A stretch of DNA of 64,000 bases from Peptoniphilaceae bacterium AM52-5BH (lineage in GTDB: Bacteria; Bacillota; Clostridia; Tissierellales; Peptoniphilaceae): positions 1-64,000 of the forward strand of contig JAQEDR010000004.1 in the NCBI GenBank assembly GCA_027669155.1, written 5' to 3'. The translations under genes and the position numbers were made by a program. Shown here in pieces: positions 1-9,706 of this stretch. The notes under the pieces are model-generated. The model was not told the origin of the DNA, did not search any database, and saw only the letters and a list, made by a program, of their open reading frames with translations. Numbering within the stretch: the stretch's first letter is position 1; the number at the start of each line of letters is the position of its first letter.

Positions 1-102
1 ATGCACGAACTTAGTTTGCTTTAGGTGTCGCGATATTATTTGCAATTCATCAATTAATAAAAGGGTACATATATAGTGTACTGGAAAAAGAAAGGATTCT
101 TA

Positions 103-774
103 ATGAAAATTTTAATTTTAGGCTCCAATGGTGGAGTTGCTTCTAAAATCAGTCAAATCTTAAAGGAAAATGAAGCAGATTTTACAGCAAGTGTAAGAGA
201 TGAGAAGAAGCTTTCCGAATTAAAAAATCAAGGCATGGATGTTAAGTTAATTGATGTAGTCAAGGATTCTATTGATGATATGGCAAGTAGCTTTGAAGGC
301 TACGATAAGATACTTTTTTCTGTTGGAGCAGGTGGTAAGGGCGGAGCTGAAACTACAGTAAGCGTAGATTTAGACGGCGCCGTTAAAACAATGATTGCTG
401 CAAAAAAGGCTGGCGTCAGTCAATATTATATGATCTCTACCTGGGATTCATCTAGACAAGCTGTAGATAATCCAGCTGACCCAATAAAAACCTACACAAT
501 TTGTAAACACTATGCAGACATATATTTGACAGACCTATCAGGCTTAAACTATACAATAATTCATCCATCAACCTTAAATGATGAGGAAGCTAAGGGATCT
601 ATAGAAGTAACTGATACTCACTCAACAGAAGTTGCAGTTAAACAAACTATATCCCGTGCTGATGTAGCTACTTTTGTATCTAAGCTATTACTAACTGATG
701 GGTTCAAAAACCAATCAATTCAAATTGCAGCAGGTAATACTGACATAGATGATGCTATAAAGAATATAAAATAA
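103..774 (+). CDS. NAD(P)-binding atypical SDR family protein
   Basis: A 223-residue protein with an N-terminal Rossmann fold: the first residues read MKILILGSNGGVASKI, a GxxGxxx dinucleotide-binding turn. The rest fits the atypical short-chain dehydrogenase group of NAD(P)H-binding, YwnB/YhfK-like proteins, including a central YMIST strand and a late YTIIHPSTL segment. The substrate is unknown. The frame is open to an upstream GTG at 76, but the ATG at 103 has AAAGGA seven bases before it and starts exactly at the first beta strand, so it is preferred. It stands alone and converges on mtaB across a shared hairpin. Confidence 0.8.
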   Translation: MKILILGSNGGVASKISQILKENEADFTASVRDEKKLSELKNQGMDVKLIDVVKDSIDDMASSFEGYDKILFSVGAGGKGGAETTVSVDLDGAVKTMIAAKKAGVSQYYMISTWDSSRQAVDNPADPIKTYTICKHYADIYLTDLSGLNYTIIHPSTLNDEEAKGSIEVTDTHSTEVAVKQTISRADVATFVSKLLLTDGFKNQSIQIAAGNTDIDDAIKNIK

Positions 775-792
775 AAAGGCTTAGCACTTAAG

Positions 793-830
793 AACATCGC
801 TTTTATCTTAAATTTAAGAAAAGCGATGTT
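793..830. terminator. Bidirectional hairpin between convergent genes
   Basis: A 12-bp perfect stem (AACATCGCTTTT / AAAAGCGATGTT) encloses the inner palindrome CTTAAATTTAAG. It lies between the stop of the upstream plus-strand gene and the 3' end of mtaB and can serve both. Confidence 0.75.
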
Positions 831-849
831 TATTCTTGTGCATAGCCTC

Positions 850-2145
850 TTATATAAGCTTACCTACTAGCTCATCATTTTTTATTTCAGTAATTAAGAC
901 ATCCCTAACTTCATTATCTCCTATATCAGCTTTGACATTTACTCTCAGATAGTTTGTAGAATATCCTGACTTATATCCTTCCATGTCGGACTTGCTTTCA
1001 AATAATACAGACAAGGTCTTTCCTATTTGGTTTTTGAGGAAATTTAATCTGTTTACTTCCTCTATTGCTTCTAATTCTTTGAGTCTTTCTTTTTTGACAT
1101 TGCCATCAACTTCTGGCTTCATAGAAGCTGCCTTTGTCCCATCTCTTTTGGAATATTTGAATAAATGAGTCTTGGCAAATTTAATTTCCTTAACGAAGTC
1201 TTTGGTCTCTTCGTGGTTTTTCTCTGTTTCTGTTGGAAATCCTACTATTATATCTGTAGTAAGGCCAGCATTAGGGAAGACCTCTCTTATTAGATTTACC
1301 TTTTCTTTGAAAATTTTAGTGTCATACTTCCTATTCATCGCCCTTAAAATATCATCTGAACCTGATTGGAGGGATAGGTGGAAGTGATCGCAGGCTTTTC
1401 CTGTCGCCTTCATTCTTTCTAGGAAATCTCTTGTAATGTGCCTTGGTTCCATAGAAGATAGTCTGATTCTCTCAATGCCTTCTGTTTTTGCAACTTCTTC
1501 TATTACATCTATTAAGCTTGTCCCATTTCTTAGATCCTTGCCATAGCTTGCAACGTGGATTCCAGTAAGGACTATTTCCTTATAGCCGTTTTGAGCAAGT
1601 CTTTTTGCTTCTTTCTTGATTGAAGCCATATCCCTACTTGCTATGTTTCCCCTCGCATAAGGAATAAGGCAGTAGGAGCAATACATATTGCAACCATCTT
1701 GGATTTTCATGTATGCACGGGTCATAGCCTCTTGGTTAGATATCTCAAGTTCTTCAATAGTCTTAGTCTCACTAAAGGATAGGACCTTGTCGATTGCCTT
1801 TTTGTTTTGGAGGACATTTTCGCAAAGATCAACCACTTCTTCCTTATTTCTTGAGCCTAAGACAACATCAACTCCTTCTATTGCTGCCACTTCCTCAGGT
1901 TTTACTTGAGAATAGCAACCCATTACAGCAATGACAGCTTCTGGATTATCTCTTCTTGCCCTTGATATCATCTGTCTAGACTTCCTATCGCTCATATTTG
2001 TAACGGTGCAGGTGTTTATTACATAGATATCTGCATTATTTTGTTTTTTTTCATAGCCTCTAGCTTGAAAGATTTCTTCTACAGCTTCGGATTCGTACTG
2101 ATTAACCTTACAGCCCAGGGTTATTATGTTGAATGTATTTTTCAT
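850..2145 (-). CDS. mtaB: tRNA (N6-threonylcarbamoyladenosine37-C2)-methylthiotransferase MtaB
   Basis: Radical SAM methylthiotransferase of 431 residues that converts t6A37 to ms2t6A37 in ANN-decoding tRNAs. The N-terminal UPF0004 domain has its three cluster cysteines at about C12, C46 and C77, and the radical SAM cysteines are C152, C156 and C159 in GCNMYCSYC. A TRAM-like domain forms the C-terminus. The start codon overlaps the dnaJ stop by one base (TAATG), so it is translationally coupled as the last gene of the heat-shock operon, the usual place in clostridia. MtaB rather than MiaB or RimO is chosen from the ITLGCKVNQYES start and the gene context. Confidence 0.93.
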   Translation of the reverse strand: MKNTFNIITLGCKVNQYESEAVEEIFQARGYEKKQNNADIYVINTCTVTNMSDRKSRQMISRARRDNPEAVIAVMGCYSQVKPEEVAAIEGVDVVLGSRNKEEVVDLCENVLQNKKAIDKVLSFSETKTIEELEISNQEAMTRAYMKIQDGCNMYCSYCLIPYARGNIASRDMASIKKEAKRLAQNGYKEIVLTGIHVASYGKDLRNGTSLIDVIEEVAKTEGIERIRLSSMEPRHITRDFLERMKATGKACDHFHLSLQSGSDDILRAMNRKYDTKIFKEKVNLIREVFPNAGLTTDIIVGFPTETEKNHEETKDFVKEIKFAKTHLFKYSKRDGTKAASMKPEVDGNVKKERLKELEAIEEVNRLNFLKNQIGKTLSVLFESKSDMEGYKSGYSTNYLRVNVKADIGDNEVRDVLITEIKNDELVGKLI

Positions 2146-3263
2146 TAATCAAAAAAGTCCTTTAATTTGTCAAAGAAGGATTTCTCTTCCTTAACTTCTT
2201 CTCCTGTGACATTGGCATAGGCTTCTAGGGCCTTTTTTTGCTCCTTGTTTAGCTTCTTAGGAGTTATGACCTTGACAAAGAAGTAGAGATTACCGTTTCT
2301 TCCTCTTCTCTTATCATGGATTCCTTCGCCCTTTAATTTAAACTTAGTTCCGGTCTGGGTTCCTGATGGAATTTCGTAGCTTTTGGTTGCTTTAAGGGTA
2401 GGAATCTGAATCTCGCCTCCAAGAGCTGCGGTAGTAAAGCTTATAGGCATCTCATAGTAGATATCTAGTCCATCTCTTTTAAATATTTCGTGCTCTTCTA
2501 CCTTAAGTACTAGGTAGAGATCTCCGTAAGGACCGCCATTTTCTCCTACATGGCCCTTACCAGATACTCTAATGACATTGTTATCTTCAACTCCTGCCGG
2601 AATATCTACCTTGACCGTCTCAGACTTAAACTCCTTACCTGTCCCCTTACAGTTCTTGCAAGGCTCTTCTATAACTTGGCCATCTCCTCCGCATTTATCG
2701 CATGTAACAGTCCTTGACATAGTACCAAAAGCGGTTTGGCTAACTTGATTGACTACTCCCCTACCATTACACTTGTCGCATGTGTGGACCTTGCTTGGAT
2801 CCTCGCTTTTTTCTCCATGACATACATGGCAGGCTACTTCATGCCTTACTTGGATCTCTTTGCTAACACCAAAAGCCGATTCTTGGAAAGTTAAGTTTAC
2901 TACTTGTTGGATATCAGCTCCTTTGATTGGTCTATTGGCTGATCTCGCATTTGAGAAGCCTCCGCCAAATATATCTCCAAACAAGTCTCCAAATATATCT
3001 TCAAATCCACATTGAGAAAATCCAGAAAATCCACCTTGGCCACCCTCGAATGCGCTTGATCCAAACCTATCGTATTGACTTCTTTTCTCATCATCGGAGA
3101 GGATTTCATAAGCAAGAGTTGCTTCTTTAAACTTTTCAGCCGCCTCTTCGTTATCTGGGTTTAGGTCTGGATGGTATTTCTTAGCAAGTTTTCTATATTC
3201 TCTTTTTATTTCACTTTGGCCTGCGGTCTTCTCTACCCCAAGCACTTCATAAGGGTCTCTCAT
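2145..3263 (-). CDS. dnaJ: Chaperone DnaJ (Hsp40)
   Basis: Co-chaperone of 372 residues that stimulates the DnaK ATPase and delivers unfolded clients. The J domain has HPD at residues 31-33, followed by a Gly/Phe-rich linker (about 70-125), a zinc domain with four CxxC pairs (about 140-205; the first repeat, CHVCHGEK, lacks the usual last glycine) and two substrate-binding beta domains. The ATG at 3263 has GGAGG in front. It follows dnaK but is separated from it by 220 bp holding a palindromic repeat and a possible internal promoter, so its expression may be partly uncoupled from dnaK. Confidence 0.97.
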   Translation of the reverse strand: MRDPYEVLGVEKTAGQSEIKREYRKLAKKYHPDLNPDNEEAAEKFKEATLAYEILSDDEKRSQYDRFGSSAFEGGQGGFSGFSQCGFEDIFGDLFGDIFGGGFSNARSANRPIKGADIQQVVNLTFQESAFGVSKEIQVRHEVACHVCHGEKSEDPSKVHTCDKCNGRGVVNQVSQTAFGTMSRTVTCDKCGGDGQVIEEPCKNCKGTGKEFKSETVKVDIPAGVEDNNVIRVSGKGHVGENGGPYGDLYLVLKVEEHEIFKRDGLDIYYEMPISFTTAALGGEIQIPTLKATKSYEIPSGTQTGTKFKLKGEGIHDKRRGRNGNLYFFVKVITPKKLNKEQKKALEAYANVTGEEVKEEKSFFDKLKDFFD

Positions 3264-3285
3264 TTATCCTCCATCCACTAAAAAA

Positions 3286-3431
3286 GGAGCTGTTGCAAAT
3301 ATGAATCCTATCGTCCATCATTAGAAGCTTCTGGGAAAGTAAGTCTAGCCGCCTGTGACTTTTAGGCTTAAGATTTACTTCCCCTAGCTTCTTCTAATAC
3401 TCGGGACGATTATTCATTCTGCAACATCCCC
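3286..3431. repeat. Dispersed imperfect palindromic repeat, copy 1
   Basis: About 146 bp. The outer arms are GGAGCTGTTGCAAAT and ATTCATTCTGCAACATCCCC; the inner arms contain ATTAGAAGCTTCT and AGCTTCTTCTAAT. The arms are complementary with bulges, so the RNA would fold as one long hairpin. Related copies lie at 38841-38994 and about 53173-53358. This copy sits between dnaK and dnaJ. It may be a MITE-like element or a structured 5' leader of dnaJ. Confidence 0.75.
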
Positions 3432-3448
3432 TCTATTATTTTTCTTTA

Positions 3449-3476
3449 ATTATACTCTTTTGATAATTACTTGCAA
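3449..3476 (-). promoter_or_regulatory. Putative internal sigma-A promoter for dnaJ-mtaB
   Basis: On the minus strand TTGCAA (3471-3476) is followed after 16 bp by TATAAT (3449-3454). Transcription would begin just before the palindromic repeat, making the repeat the 5' leader of dnaJ. Seen by eye only. Confidence 0.45.
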
Positions 3477-3483
3477 TCGCAAA

Positions 3484-5301
3484 TTATTCTTCGTCATCAT
3501 CGATTACTTCGTAATCAGCATCTACTACATCGTCGTCAGCATTTCCGCCATCAGCTTCACCGTTTGCTTCGTTTGCTTTATACATAGCTTCGCTCATTGA
3601 GTAGATTTTTTGAGTTAAGGCTTCTGTTTTTGCCTTGATATCATCGATATCATCTGCCTTTATAGCTTCTTCAAGCTTGTTGATTTCAGCTTCTATCTCT
3701 TCTTTTTCGCTTCCTTCAATTTTAGCATCTTCTATTGTTTTTCTTGCTTGATATACTAGGTTTTCTGCGTTGTTTTTAGCGTCTATACCTTCTTTTTTCT
3801 TCTTATCTTCTTCAGCAAATTGTTCAGCTTCTTTTACCTTTCTATCGATTTCTTCGTCAGATAGGTTAGATGAAGATGTGATTGTAATCTTTTGTTCTTT
3901 TCCTGAACCTTGGTCTTTGGCAGTAACATTTACTATACCGTTAGCATCTATGTCGAATGTTACTTCGATTTGTGGAACACCACGTCTTGCTGCTGGTATA
4001 CCTGTTAGTTGGAATCTACCAAGTGTCGTATTATCTGCTGCCATTTCACGTTCACCTTGAACTACGTGGATGTCAACTTCAGTTTGGCCATCTGCGGCTG
4101 TTGTAAATACTTGTGATTTCTTTGTTGGGATGGTTGTATTTCTTTCGATTAGTTTTGTAGCAACTCCACCTAGGGTTTCGATACCTAGTGATAGAGGTGT
4201 TACGTCAAGTAATAGTAGATCTTTTACTTCACCACTTAATACACCACCTTGGATAGCTGCACCTAAGGCAACACACTCGTCAGGGTTGATATCTCTTTGT
4301 GGTTCTCTTCCGATTAGATTTTTAACAAGTTCTTGAACTGCTGGAACTCTAGTAGATCCACCAACTAGTAGGACCTTTTCTATGTCATTGTGGCTAAGTC
4401 CTGCATCCTTGAGAGCATCTTCTACTGGTTTTCTTGTTGCTTCTACTAGATGTTTTGTTAGTTCATCAAACTTAGCTCTTGATACAGTTTGTTCTAAGTG
4501 GACAGGTTGACCGTCTACTGCTGTTATAAATGGTAGAGAAACTGTTGTTGATACTGTTGAAGAAAGTTCCTTTTTAGCCTTTTCTGCAGCATCTTTTAGT
4601 CTTTGCATAGCTGTAAGATCTTTTGTTAGATCAACTCCAGATTCTTTTTTAAATTCGCTAGCAAGGTATTCTACTAGGGCATTGTCGAAGTCATCTCCAC
4701 CAAGTTTGTTGTTACCTCTTGTTGAAAGTACTTCGAATACTCCGTCTCCTACTTCAAGGATTGATACGTCGAATGTACCACCACCAAGGTCGTATACCAT
4801 AATCTTAGATTGATCAGTTTCCTTGTCCATTCCATAAGCAAGGGCTGCTGCTGTTGGCTCGTTTATGATTCTGTCTACCTTAAGACCTGCGATTTGTCCA
4901 GCATCCTTTGTTGCTTGTCTTTGAGCATCTGTAAAGTAAGCAGGAACTGTGATTACTGCATTTGTTACTGTATCATTAAGATAGTTTTCAGCATCTGATT
5001 TTAGTTTTTGAAGAATCATTGCTGAAATTTCTTCTGGTGTGTATGTCTTACCATCGATTTCTGGTGTTTTCCAATCAGTTCCCATTTCTCTTTTAACAGA
5101 TGCAATAGTTCTGTCTGGGTTTGTGATTGCTTGTCTTTTTGCTGTTTCACCTACAAGTCTTTCTCCATCTTTTGAGAAAGCTACTATTGATGGTGTTGTT
5201 CTATTTCCTTCGCTGTTTGGAATTATAGTAGATGTTCCACCTTCCATTACAGCTACTGCTGAGTTTGTTGTACCTAAGTCAATTCCTATAATTTTAGCCA
5301 T
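3484..5301 (-). CDS. dnaK: Chaperone DnaK (Hsp70)
   Basis: Hsp70 of 605 residues. The N-terminal nucleotide-binding domain begins [17 protein letters not shown] and carries the phosphate motif [11 protein letters not shown]; the substrate-binding domain and helical lid follow, ending in an acidic tail ([10 protein letters not shown]). The sequence shows no insert of the kind found between lobes I and II in Gram-negative DnaK, as expected for Firmicutes. It works with GrpE and DnaJ encoded on either side. Confidence 0.98.
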   Translation of the reverse strand: MAKIIGIDLGTTNSAVAVMEGGTSTIIPNSEGNRTTPSIVAFSKDGERLVGETAKRQAITNPDRTIASVKREMGTDWKTPEIDGKTYTPEEISAMILQKLKSDAENYLNDTVTNAVITVPAYFTDAQRQATKDAGQIAGLKVDRIINEPTAAALAYGMDKETDQSKIMVYDLGGGTFDVSILEVGDGVFEVLSTRGNNKLGGDDFDNALVEYLASEFKKESGVDLTKDLTAMQRLKDAAEKAKKELSSTVSTTVSLPFITAVDGQPVHLEQTVSRAKFDELTKHLVEATRKPVEDALKDAGLSHNDIEKVLLVGGSTRVPAVQELVKNLIGREPQRDINPDECVALGAAIQGGVLSGEVKDLLLLDVTPLSLGIETLGGVATKLIERNTTIPTKKSQVFTTAADGQTEVDIHVVQGEREMAADNTTLGRFQLTGIPAARRGVPQIEVTFDIDANGIVNVTAKDQGSGKEQKITITSSSNLSDEEIDRKVKEAEQFAEEDKKKKEGIDAKNNAENLVYQARKTIEDAKIEGSEKEEIEAEINKLEEAIKADDIDDIKAKTEALTQKIYSMSEAMYKANEANGEADGGNADDDVVDADYEVIDDDEE

Positions 5302-5310
5302 ATTTTCCTC

Positions 5311-5847
5311 CTATTTACTTACCTTAACCATAGCTGGTCTAAGGACTCTGCCGTTTAGTTTGTATCCTTTTTGGAATGTTTCTATTATATGATTTTCCTC
5401 TACTTCGTCGTTTTCTTCGGCAAGGACTGCTTGATGAATGTTGTGATCAAACTCACAACCATCAGATTCGATTTCTTCAAGACCTTCATTTTCTAGGATT
5501 TTCATCAACTCTTTCCTAGTCATGATGACACCTTCTACGAAGGCATCGTCTTCATCTGCCTTTTCCAATGCCCTATCGAGATTGTCTATTACTGGTAGAA
5601 GTTTTTCTATAAGTGAGCTTTGGGCGAACTTCTTAAAGTCAGCCTTGCTAGCTTCTTCTCTTTTCTTATAGTTTTCGAAATCAGCTAGAAGTCTTTGGTA
5701 TCTTTCTTGATACTCATTTACTTCTTCTGTTTGATTTGGCTTACTATCTTCTTCGTCATCTACGATTTCGGCCTCTATATAATCTTCTTCGTCTATTTCT
5801 TTATCTTCTATATCTAAATTTTCATCTTTTTTTTCTTCATTTGCCAA
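5311..5847 (-). CDS. grpE: Nucleotide exchange factor GrpE
   Basis: A 178-residue protein that releases ADP from DnaK. It has an acidic disordered N-terminus (first 45 residues rich in D and E), a coiled coil around residues 45-100 (EYQERYQRLLADFENYKKR) and the C-terminal beta wing ending GRVLRPAMVKVSK, which is typical of the family. It lies nine bases upstream of dnaK and just downstream of hrcA in the same operon. Confidence 0.96.
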   Translation of the reverse strand: MANEEKKDENLDIEDKEIDEEDYIEAEIVDDEEDSKPNQTEEVNEYQERYQRLLADFENYKKREEASKADFKKFAQSSLIEKLLPVIDNLDRALEKADEDDAFVEGVIMTRKELMKILENEGLEEIESDGCEFDHNIHQAVLAEENDEVEENHIIETFQKGYKLNGRVLRPAMVKVSK

Positions 5848-5862
5848 GACATTTACCTTCCT

Positions 5863-6876
5863 TTACTCGTTTAATAAGTCAGAAATCATCTTGATACTCG
5901 CTATAACATCTCTGTAGTTAATCCTTGTAAGTCCTACAATTCCGATCTTTCCAACTGTGTTTTCATCCACATTGAAAAAAGATGTGATTATAGTGGTATC
6001 CTTCAGTAAGTCTATGGCGTTTTCTTCGCCAATAGTGATTACCAAACTATCATCTTCAATATCTGACCAAAGACTTCTTATATCATCTTTACTATCAAAT
6101 AATTTGATTAGATCTCTGGCCTTTGATAAATCATCAAATTCCTTGAAATTGAAGATATTACCAATTCCTTCGATTTTGACATCTCTATCAGTTCCATCTT
6201 TGGAGTTATTATAAATCCTTGTCCCAATTATATCGACAAGACTTTTATAATTTCTAAGGATTTTCTCCTCAAGCTCAACCAGCTTTGTGTTTATATCAGA
6301 AAGCTTAAGTCCAACTAATTCGTGATTTAATATCAAATTGATATTTCTTAAATCTTCATCGCTTATCGGAAAGTCTAAGATAATCTGATCATTTACCAAA
6401 GAACCATTATCAAAAACTGCTATTAGTAAGAGAAAGCTCTCACTTACCCTTATTAGTTCAATACTTACAATCTTTGAAATCTCTTTCTTGTAACTTACTG
6501 ATACAGCTGTAAGATTAGTCATAGCTGCCAAAGTTTTGGTCGCAGTCTCAATGATGTCGCTAGCATTGTGGTATCTCTTATCGAGAATTTCTCTGATATT
6601 TTTGACATCGTAATTGTCACTGACACCCACAAGGCCATTTTCCAAAAGGTAGTCGACAAATAGTCTATAACCCTTATCAGAAGGCAATCTGCCACTAGAT
6701 GTATGAGCTTTCTTCAAGAATCCCTTTTTCTCTAGAGTACTCATATCGTTTCTTATAGTAGCCGGCGATACATCAAATGAGTAATCATCAGCCAAAGACT
6801 TAGAGCCTACTGGCTCTCCTTTAAAAATATATGAGTCTATGATAGAGAAAAGTATTTGCGTTCTTCTATCTTTCAA
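5863..6876 (-). CDS. hrcA: Heat-inducible transcription repressor HrcA
   Basis: Repressor of 337 residues that binds CIRCE operators and is kept active by GroEL. The N-terminal winged helix includes PATIRNDMSTLEKKGFLKK and SSGRLPSDKGYRLFVD, the signature segments of the family; a GAF-like middle domain and dimerisation region follow. It is the first gene of the operon, behind a CIRCE element, so it represses its own transcription. Confidence 0.96.
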   Translation of the reverse strand: MKDRRTQILFSIIDSYIFKGEPVGSKSLADDYSFDVSPATIRNDMSTLEKKGFLKKAHTSSGRLPSDKGYRLFVDYLLENGLVGVSDNYDVKNIREILDKRYHNASDIIETATKTLAAMTNLTAVSVSYKKEISKIVSIELIRVSESFLLLIAVFDNGSLVNDQIILDFPISDEDLRNINLILNHELVGLKLSDINTKLVELEEKILRNYKSLVDIIGTRIYNNSKDGTDRDVKIEGIGNIFNFKEFDDLSKARDLIKLFDSKDDIRSLWSDIEDDSLVITIGEENAIDLLKDTTIITSFFNVDENTVGKIGIVGLTRINYRDVIASIKMISDLLNE

Positions 6877-6891
6877 AGCTTCTCACTCCTT

Positions 6892-6950
6892 TTAGCACTC
6901 TTTACTTCCGACTGCTAATTATAGTATACTTAGTCTAAAACCATTGTCAA
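6892..6950 (-). promoter_or_regulatory. CIRCE operator and sigma-A promoter of hrcA operon
   Basis: The inverted repeat TTAGCACTC-N9-GACTGCTAA (6892-6918) matches the CIRCE consensus with one mismatch in the second arm. Just upstream on the minus strand lie TTGACA (6945-6950) and TATACT (6923-6928), 16 bp apart, so the operator covers the expected transcription start. HrcA binding is known for the family; its action here is inferred. Confidence 0.93.
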
Positions 6951-7112
6951 GTAAATAATATTAAATTATAAATCTGCAACCTGATATGTATAAGTTCATT
7001 GGCTTTTATAATTATTATGAGGGGAACATTCTTAATTTCTCTAATAATAAGTTAAATTAATGTAAAATATTAGTTTTAGATAAATTCCCTATTCTAATAA
7101 GATGCCCATTTA

Positions 7113-7121
7113 TGGTATACT
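7113..7121 (+). promoter_or_regulatory. Extended -10 promoter of the response regulator gene
   Basis: TGGTATACT is an extended -10 element about 28 bp before the ATG at 7150. No good -35 is visible, which fits the extended class. A ribosome binding site AAAGGGGA follows at about 7136. Confidence 0.45.
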
Positions 7122-7149
7122 TTAATCAAGAACATAAAGGGGATATATT

Positions 7150-7815
7150 ATGAATAAGAAAGTTTTAATTATAGAGGATGATAATGATATAAATGATCTA
7201 GTCTCAAGCTTTTTGACAAAAAATGGATTTGTTTGTAAAAAAGCATACTCTGGAACCGAATCCCTATTATATCTTAAGGATGATTTTGACTTATTTATCC
7301 TAGACCTCATGCTACCTGGCATGGATGGAGAAAAAGTCATAGAAGAAATAAGAAAAGTGACAAGCGCGCCTGTTTTGATTTTATCTTCAAAAGATTCTAT
7401 GGATTCTAAACTTGCCCTGCTTAGAGGTGGTGCTGATGATTATATGACCAAACCATTCAACCTCGAAGAATTAGTTGCCAGAGCAAATATTCTTACAAAA
7501 AGAATAGAAAAACAAAACAAGAACAATATTAGCTATAAATCTCTAAGTCTAGATCCTCTTAATTACCAGGCCTTTATCGATGGCAATCTCCTTAACCTAA
7601 CAAAAACTGAATTTAAAATCCTGGAGCTTTTAATATCAAATCCTAAACAAGTTTTCACCAAGGAAAACTTATACGAATATTGCCAAGGAGATTATTATCT
7701 TGCAAATGACAATTCTATCAATGTCCACATATCAAATCTTAGAAAGAAGGTAAAAAAATATACCGACGAAGACTACATAGAAACTGTCTGGGGCATTGGA
7801 TTTAAGCTTGCTTGA
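7150..7815 (+). CDS. OmpR-family response regulator
   Basis: A 221-residue regulator. The receiver domain has acidic residues D10-D11, phosphoacceptor D52 in FILDLMLPG and a lysine in MTKPF; a C-terminal winged helix (about 125-220) contains LTKTEFKILELLISNP and VHISNLRKKV. It is followed by a terminator and then by an ABC transporter and its kinase, an arrangement typical of lantibiotic/bacitracin-responsive modules. It probably controls the transporter promoter at 7849-7906. Confidence 0.9.
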   Translation: MNKKVLIIEDDNDINDLVSSFLTKNGFVCKKAYSGTESLLYLKDDFDLFILDLMLPGMDGEKVIEEIRKVTSAPVLILSSKDSMDSKLALLRGGADDYMTKPFNLEELVARANILTKRIEKQNKNNISYKSLSLDPLNYQAFIDGNLLNLTKTEFKILELLISNPKQVFTKENLYEYCQGDYYLANDNSINVHISNLRKKVKKYTDEDYIETVWGIGFKLA

Positions 7816-7822
7816 ACATATT

Positions 7823-7845
7823 CCCATCTTAATGATGGGTTTTTT
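7823..7845 (+). terminator. Intrinsic terminator after the response regulator
   Basis: CCCATC-TTAAT-GATGGG followed by six T residues. It separates the regulator from the transporter-kinase genes, which therefore need their own promoter. Confidence 0.85.
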
Positions 7846-7848
7846 AAT

Positions 7849-7906
7849 CTTTATGATTTCTTTAAACTTTATATAAGCTTTATTAATTTTTTCCTGATAT
7901 TATACT
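7849..7906 (+). promoter_or_regulatory. Promoter with CTTTAT direct repeats, likely regulator binding site
   Basis: CTTTAT occurs at 7849, 7867 and 7878, and CTTTAA at 7860. Two pairs are each spaced 11 bp start to start. The last copy sits where a -35 would be, 17 bp before TATACT (7901-7906). Direct repeats about one helical turn apart in front of a weak -35 are what an activating OmpR-type regulator uses; the cognate regulator is encoded immediately upstream. Confidence 0.5.
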
Positions 7907-7935
7907 TATAGATAAAACATATGAAAGGAGCTTTT

Positions 7936-8847
7936 ATGAATCCAATAATTCAAACAAATAATTTAACAAAAACTTTCGGAGACCATAAGGCAGTTAATAA
8001 CATAACACTTACAGTTAATCAAGGAGATATATATGGCCTTATCGGTAGAAACGGTGCTGGCAAAACCACCCTTATGAAGATCATTTCAAATTTGTCTACT
8101 CCCACTTCTGGGACCTATCAAATTTTCCCTGGGTCAGAGAGAACTAATAAGCTAAATAATACTAGAATTTCTGCCCTCATAGAAAATGTAGGTTCCTACC
8201 CAACTATGACAGCCTATGACAATATGCTACTTAAAGGCAAGTCAATGGGATTAACAGGAGATAGATACATATATGAAACCTTGGACCTTTTGGGTCTTGG
8301 AAAAGTAGGTAAGAAAAAGGTCAAGGATTTTTCTCTAGGTATGAAACAAAGACTGGGAATATCCCTCGCCCTTGTTGGCAATCCTGATATTATGGTCCTA
8401 GATGAACCAATAAATGGTCTTGATCCACAGGGAATTATAGACATTAGAAATATAATTGTAGACTTAAATAGGGAAAAAAATATAACTTTCCTAATTTCTT
8501 CTCATATTTTGGATGAACTTGCAAAAATTGCTACAAATTTTGCAATAATAGATAATGGTACACTAATTGGAAATTTTTCGAAAAAAGATTTAGAAGAATC
8601 AACTAAAAATAGGATTGAACTTATCACAGATAACCCAAAAAAGACAATTCTTGCCCTAGATAAGGAAAATATAGGACCATACAAATTAGTCGATGAAAAT
8701 ATGATTCATATATATGTAGATACTGAATTTACCAACCATATAATCTCTTGTCTTTATGAAGCAGGTATAAAAATCAATTATTTTAACGTCCACAACACAT
8801 CTTTGGAAGAATACTATATCAAATTAATAGAAAATAAAGGAGTTTAA
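7936..8847 (+). CDS. ABC transporter ATP-binding protein (BcrA type)
   Basis: A 303-residue ATPase. Walker A is GRNGAGKTT, the signature is FSLGMKQRLGIS and Walker B is IMVLDEPINGLD, followed by the H-loop SSHIL. The extra C-terminal region of about 90 residues is typical of BcrA/NatA-like exporters and lantibiotic immunity ATPases. The ATG at 7936 is chosen over the one at 7921 because AAAGGAG lies five bases before it. It pairs with the permease that starts two bases after its stop. Confidence 0.9.
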   Translation: MNPIIQTNNLTKTFGDHKAVNNITLTVNQGDIYGLIGRNGAGKTTLMKIISNLSTPTSGTYQIFPGSERTNKLNNTRISALIENVGSYPTMTAYDNMLLKGKSMGLTGDRYIYETLDLLGLGKVGKKKVKDFSLGMKQRLGISLALVGNPDIMVLDEPINGLDPQGIIDIRNIIVDLNREKNITFLISSHILDELAKIATNFAIIDNGTLIGNFSKKDLEESTKNRIELITDNPKKTILALDKENIGPYKLVDENMIHIYVDTEFTNHIISCLYEAGIKINYFNVHNTSLEEYYIKLIENKGV

Positions 8848-8848
8848 T

Positions 8849-9694
8849 ATGTTAAATCTAATGAAAATGGAATTTACTAGAATATTCAAAAGCAAATATG
8901 TCTTAGTTATATTTTTAGCTACTATACTTACATTTTTGATCACAGTTGGCCTTGTAGACTATACAAGCAAAAATATTGATAACTTAGAGCAAAATATAAG
9001 CCAAACAAGTGATGAAAATACAAACGGAGTCAAAGTTGATATTAATAAAAAACAGGCAGAAGAGTTGACAGATTCTGGTGAGGATTTTGTCATATCTTCT
9101 TTTTCACAATCAACCTACCTTATATTTCTAATAATCTTTGGAGCGCTTTTCTTTAGCAATCCTTATGCTCACGGCTTTGTGAAAAACTTTTTAGGAATGG
9201 AGAAAAACAAGGGGACTTATAGTTTGGCTACATTTCTTGTCGCTTCCCTATTTGTCCTTGTAAGTTTTGCATTAGCTGCTATGATTCTAACCATATCCGT
9301 TCCATATATTAATAATGGCATGCTAAAGATAACTGATTACGCTAGATTAATCAAAATCCTTTCTGTAGAGTTAGTATCTCACATTTCATATCTCGCAGTA
9401 ATTCTACTTGCAGCAACATTTACAAGGTCAACATCCAAAACCTTGATGTTTACTTTTTTGTACCCAACAATTTTCTTTAACTTTTTAAGAGGAATTGGAG
9501 ATCAGTTTTTATCCCTATTTATAGATTTGCCTGATGACTTTTCTGTTGCAAACTTTGTTAATATTGGTAATATCATTTCAACAAGCTTTTCAAGCTCAAA
9601 TGAGGACCTAATTAGAGCTCTAGTTGTTGCTATAATTATAGGTGCCATAGCTTTGATCCTATCTTATCTTATAATAAATAAAAAAGACATTTAG
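8849..9694 (+). CDS. ABC-2 type permease
   Basis: A 281-residue membrane protein with about six hydrophobic segments: one near the N-terminus (YVLVIFLATILTFLITVGLV), a polar extracellular loop at about 35-80, then five more. It is the transmembrane partner of the ATPase encoded immediately upstream, and the pair resembles antimicrobial-peptide efflux or immunity transporters. The cargo cannot be read from sequence. Confidence 0.85.
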   Translation: MLNLMKMEFTRIFKSKYVLVIFLATILTFLITVGLVDYTSKNIDNLEQNISQTSDENTNGVKVDINKKQAEELTDSGEDFVISSFSQSTYLIFLIIFGALFFSNPYAHGFVKNFLGMEKNKGTYSLATFLVASLFVLVSFALAAMILTISVPYINNGMLKITDYARLIKILSVELVSHISYLAVILLAATFTRSTSKTLMFTFLYPTIFFNFLRGIGDQFLSLFIDLPDDFSVANFVNIGNIISTSFSSSNEDLIRALVVAIIIGAIALILSYLIINKKDI

Positions 9695-9706
9695 AAGGGA
9701 AATATT

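Noticed and set aside
76..102. Upstream GTG start for the NAD(P)-binding protein
   Set aside because: The nine extra residues have no ribosome binding site and are not part of the Rossmann fold, whereas the ATG at 103 has AAAGGA at a good distance.
4810..5392. Long open frames opposite dnaK, grpE and other genes
   Set aside because: They are antisense shadows of well-supported genes, with no ribosome binding sites and no recognisable domains.
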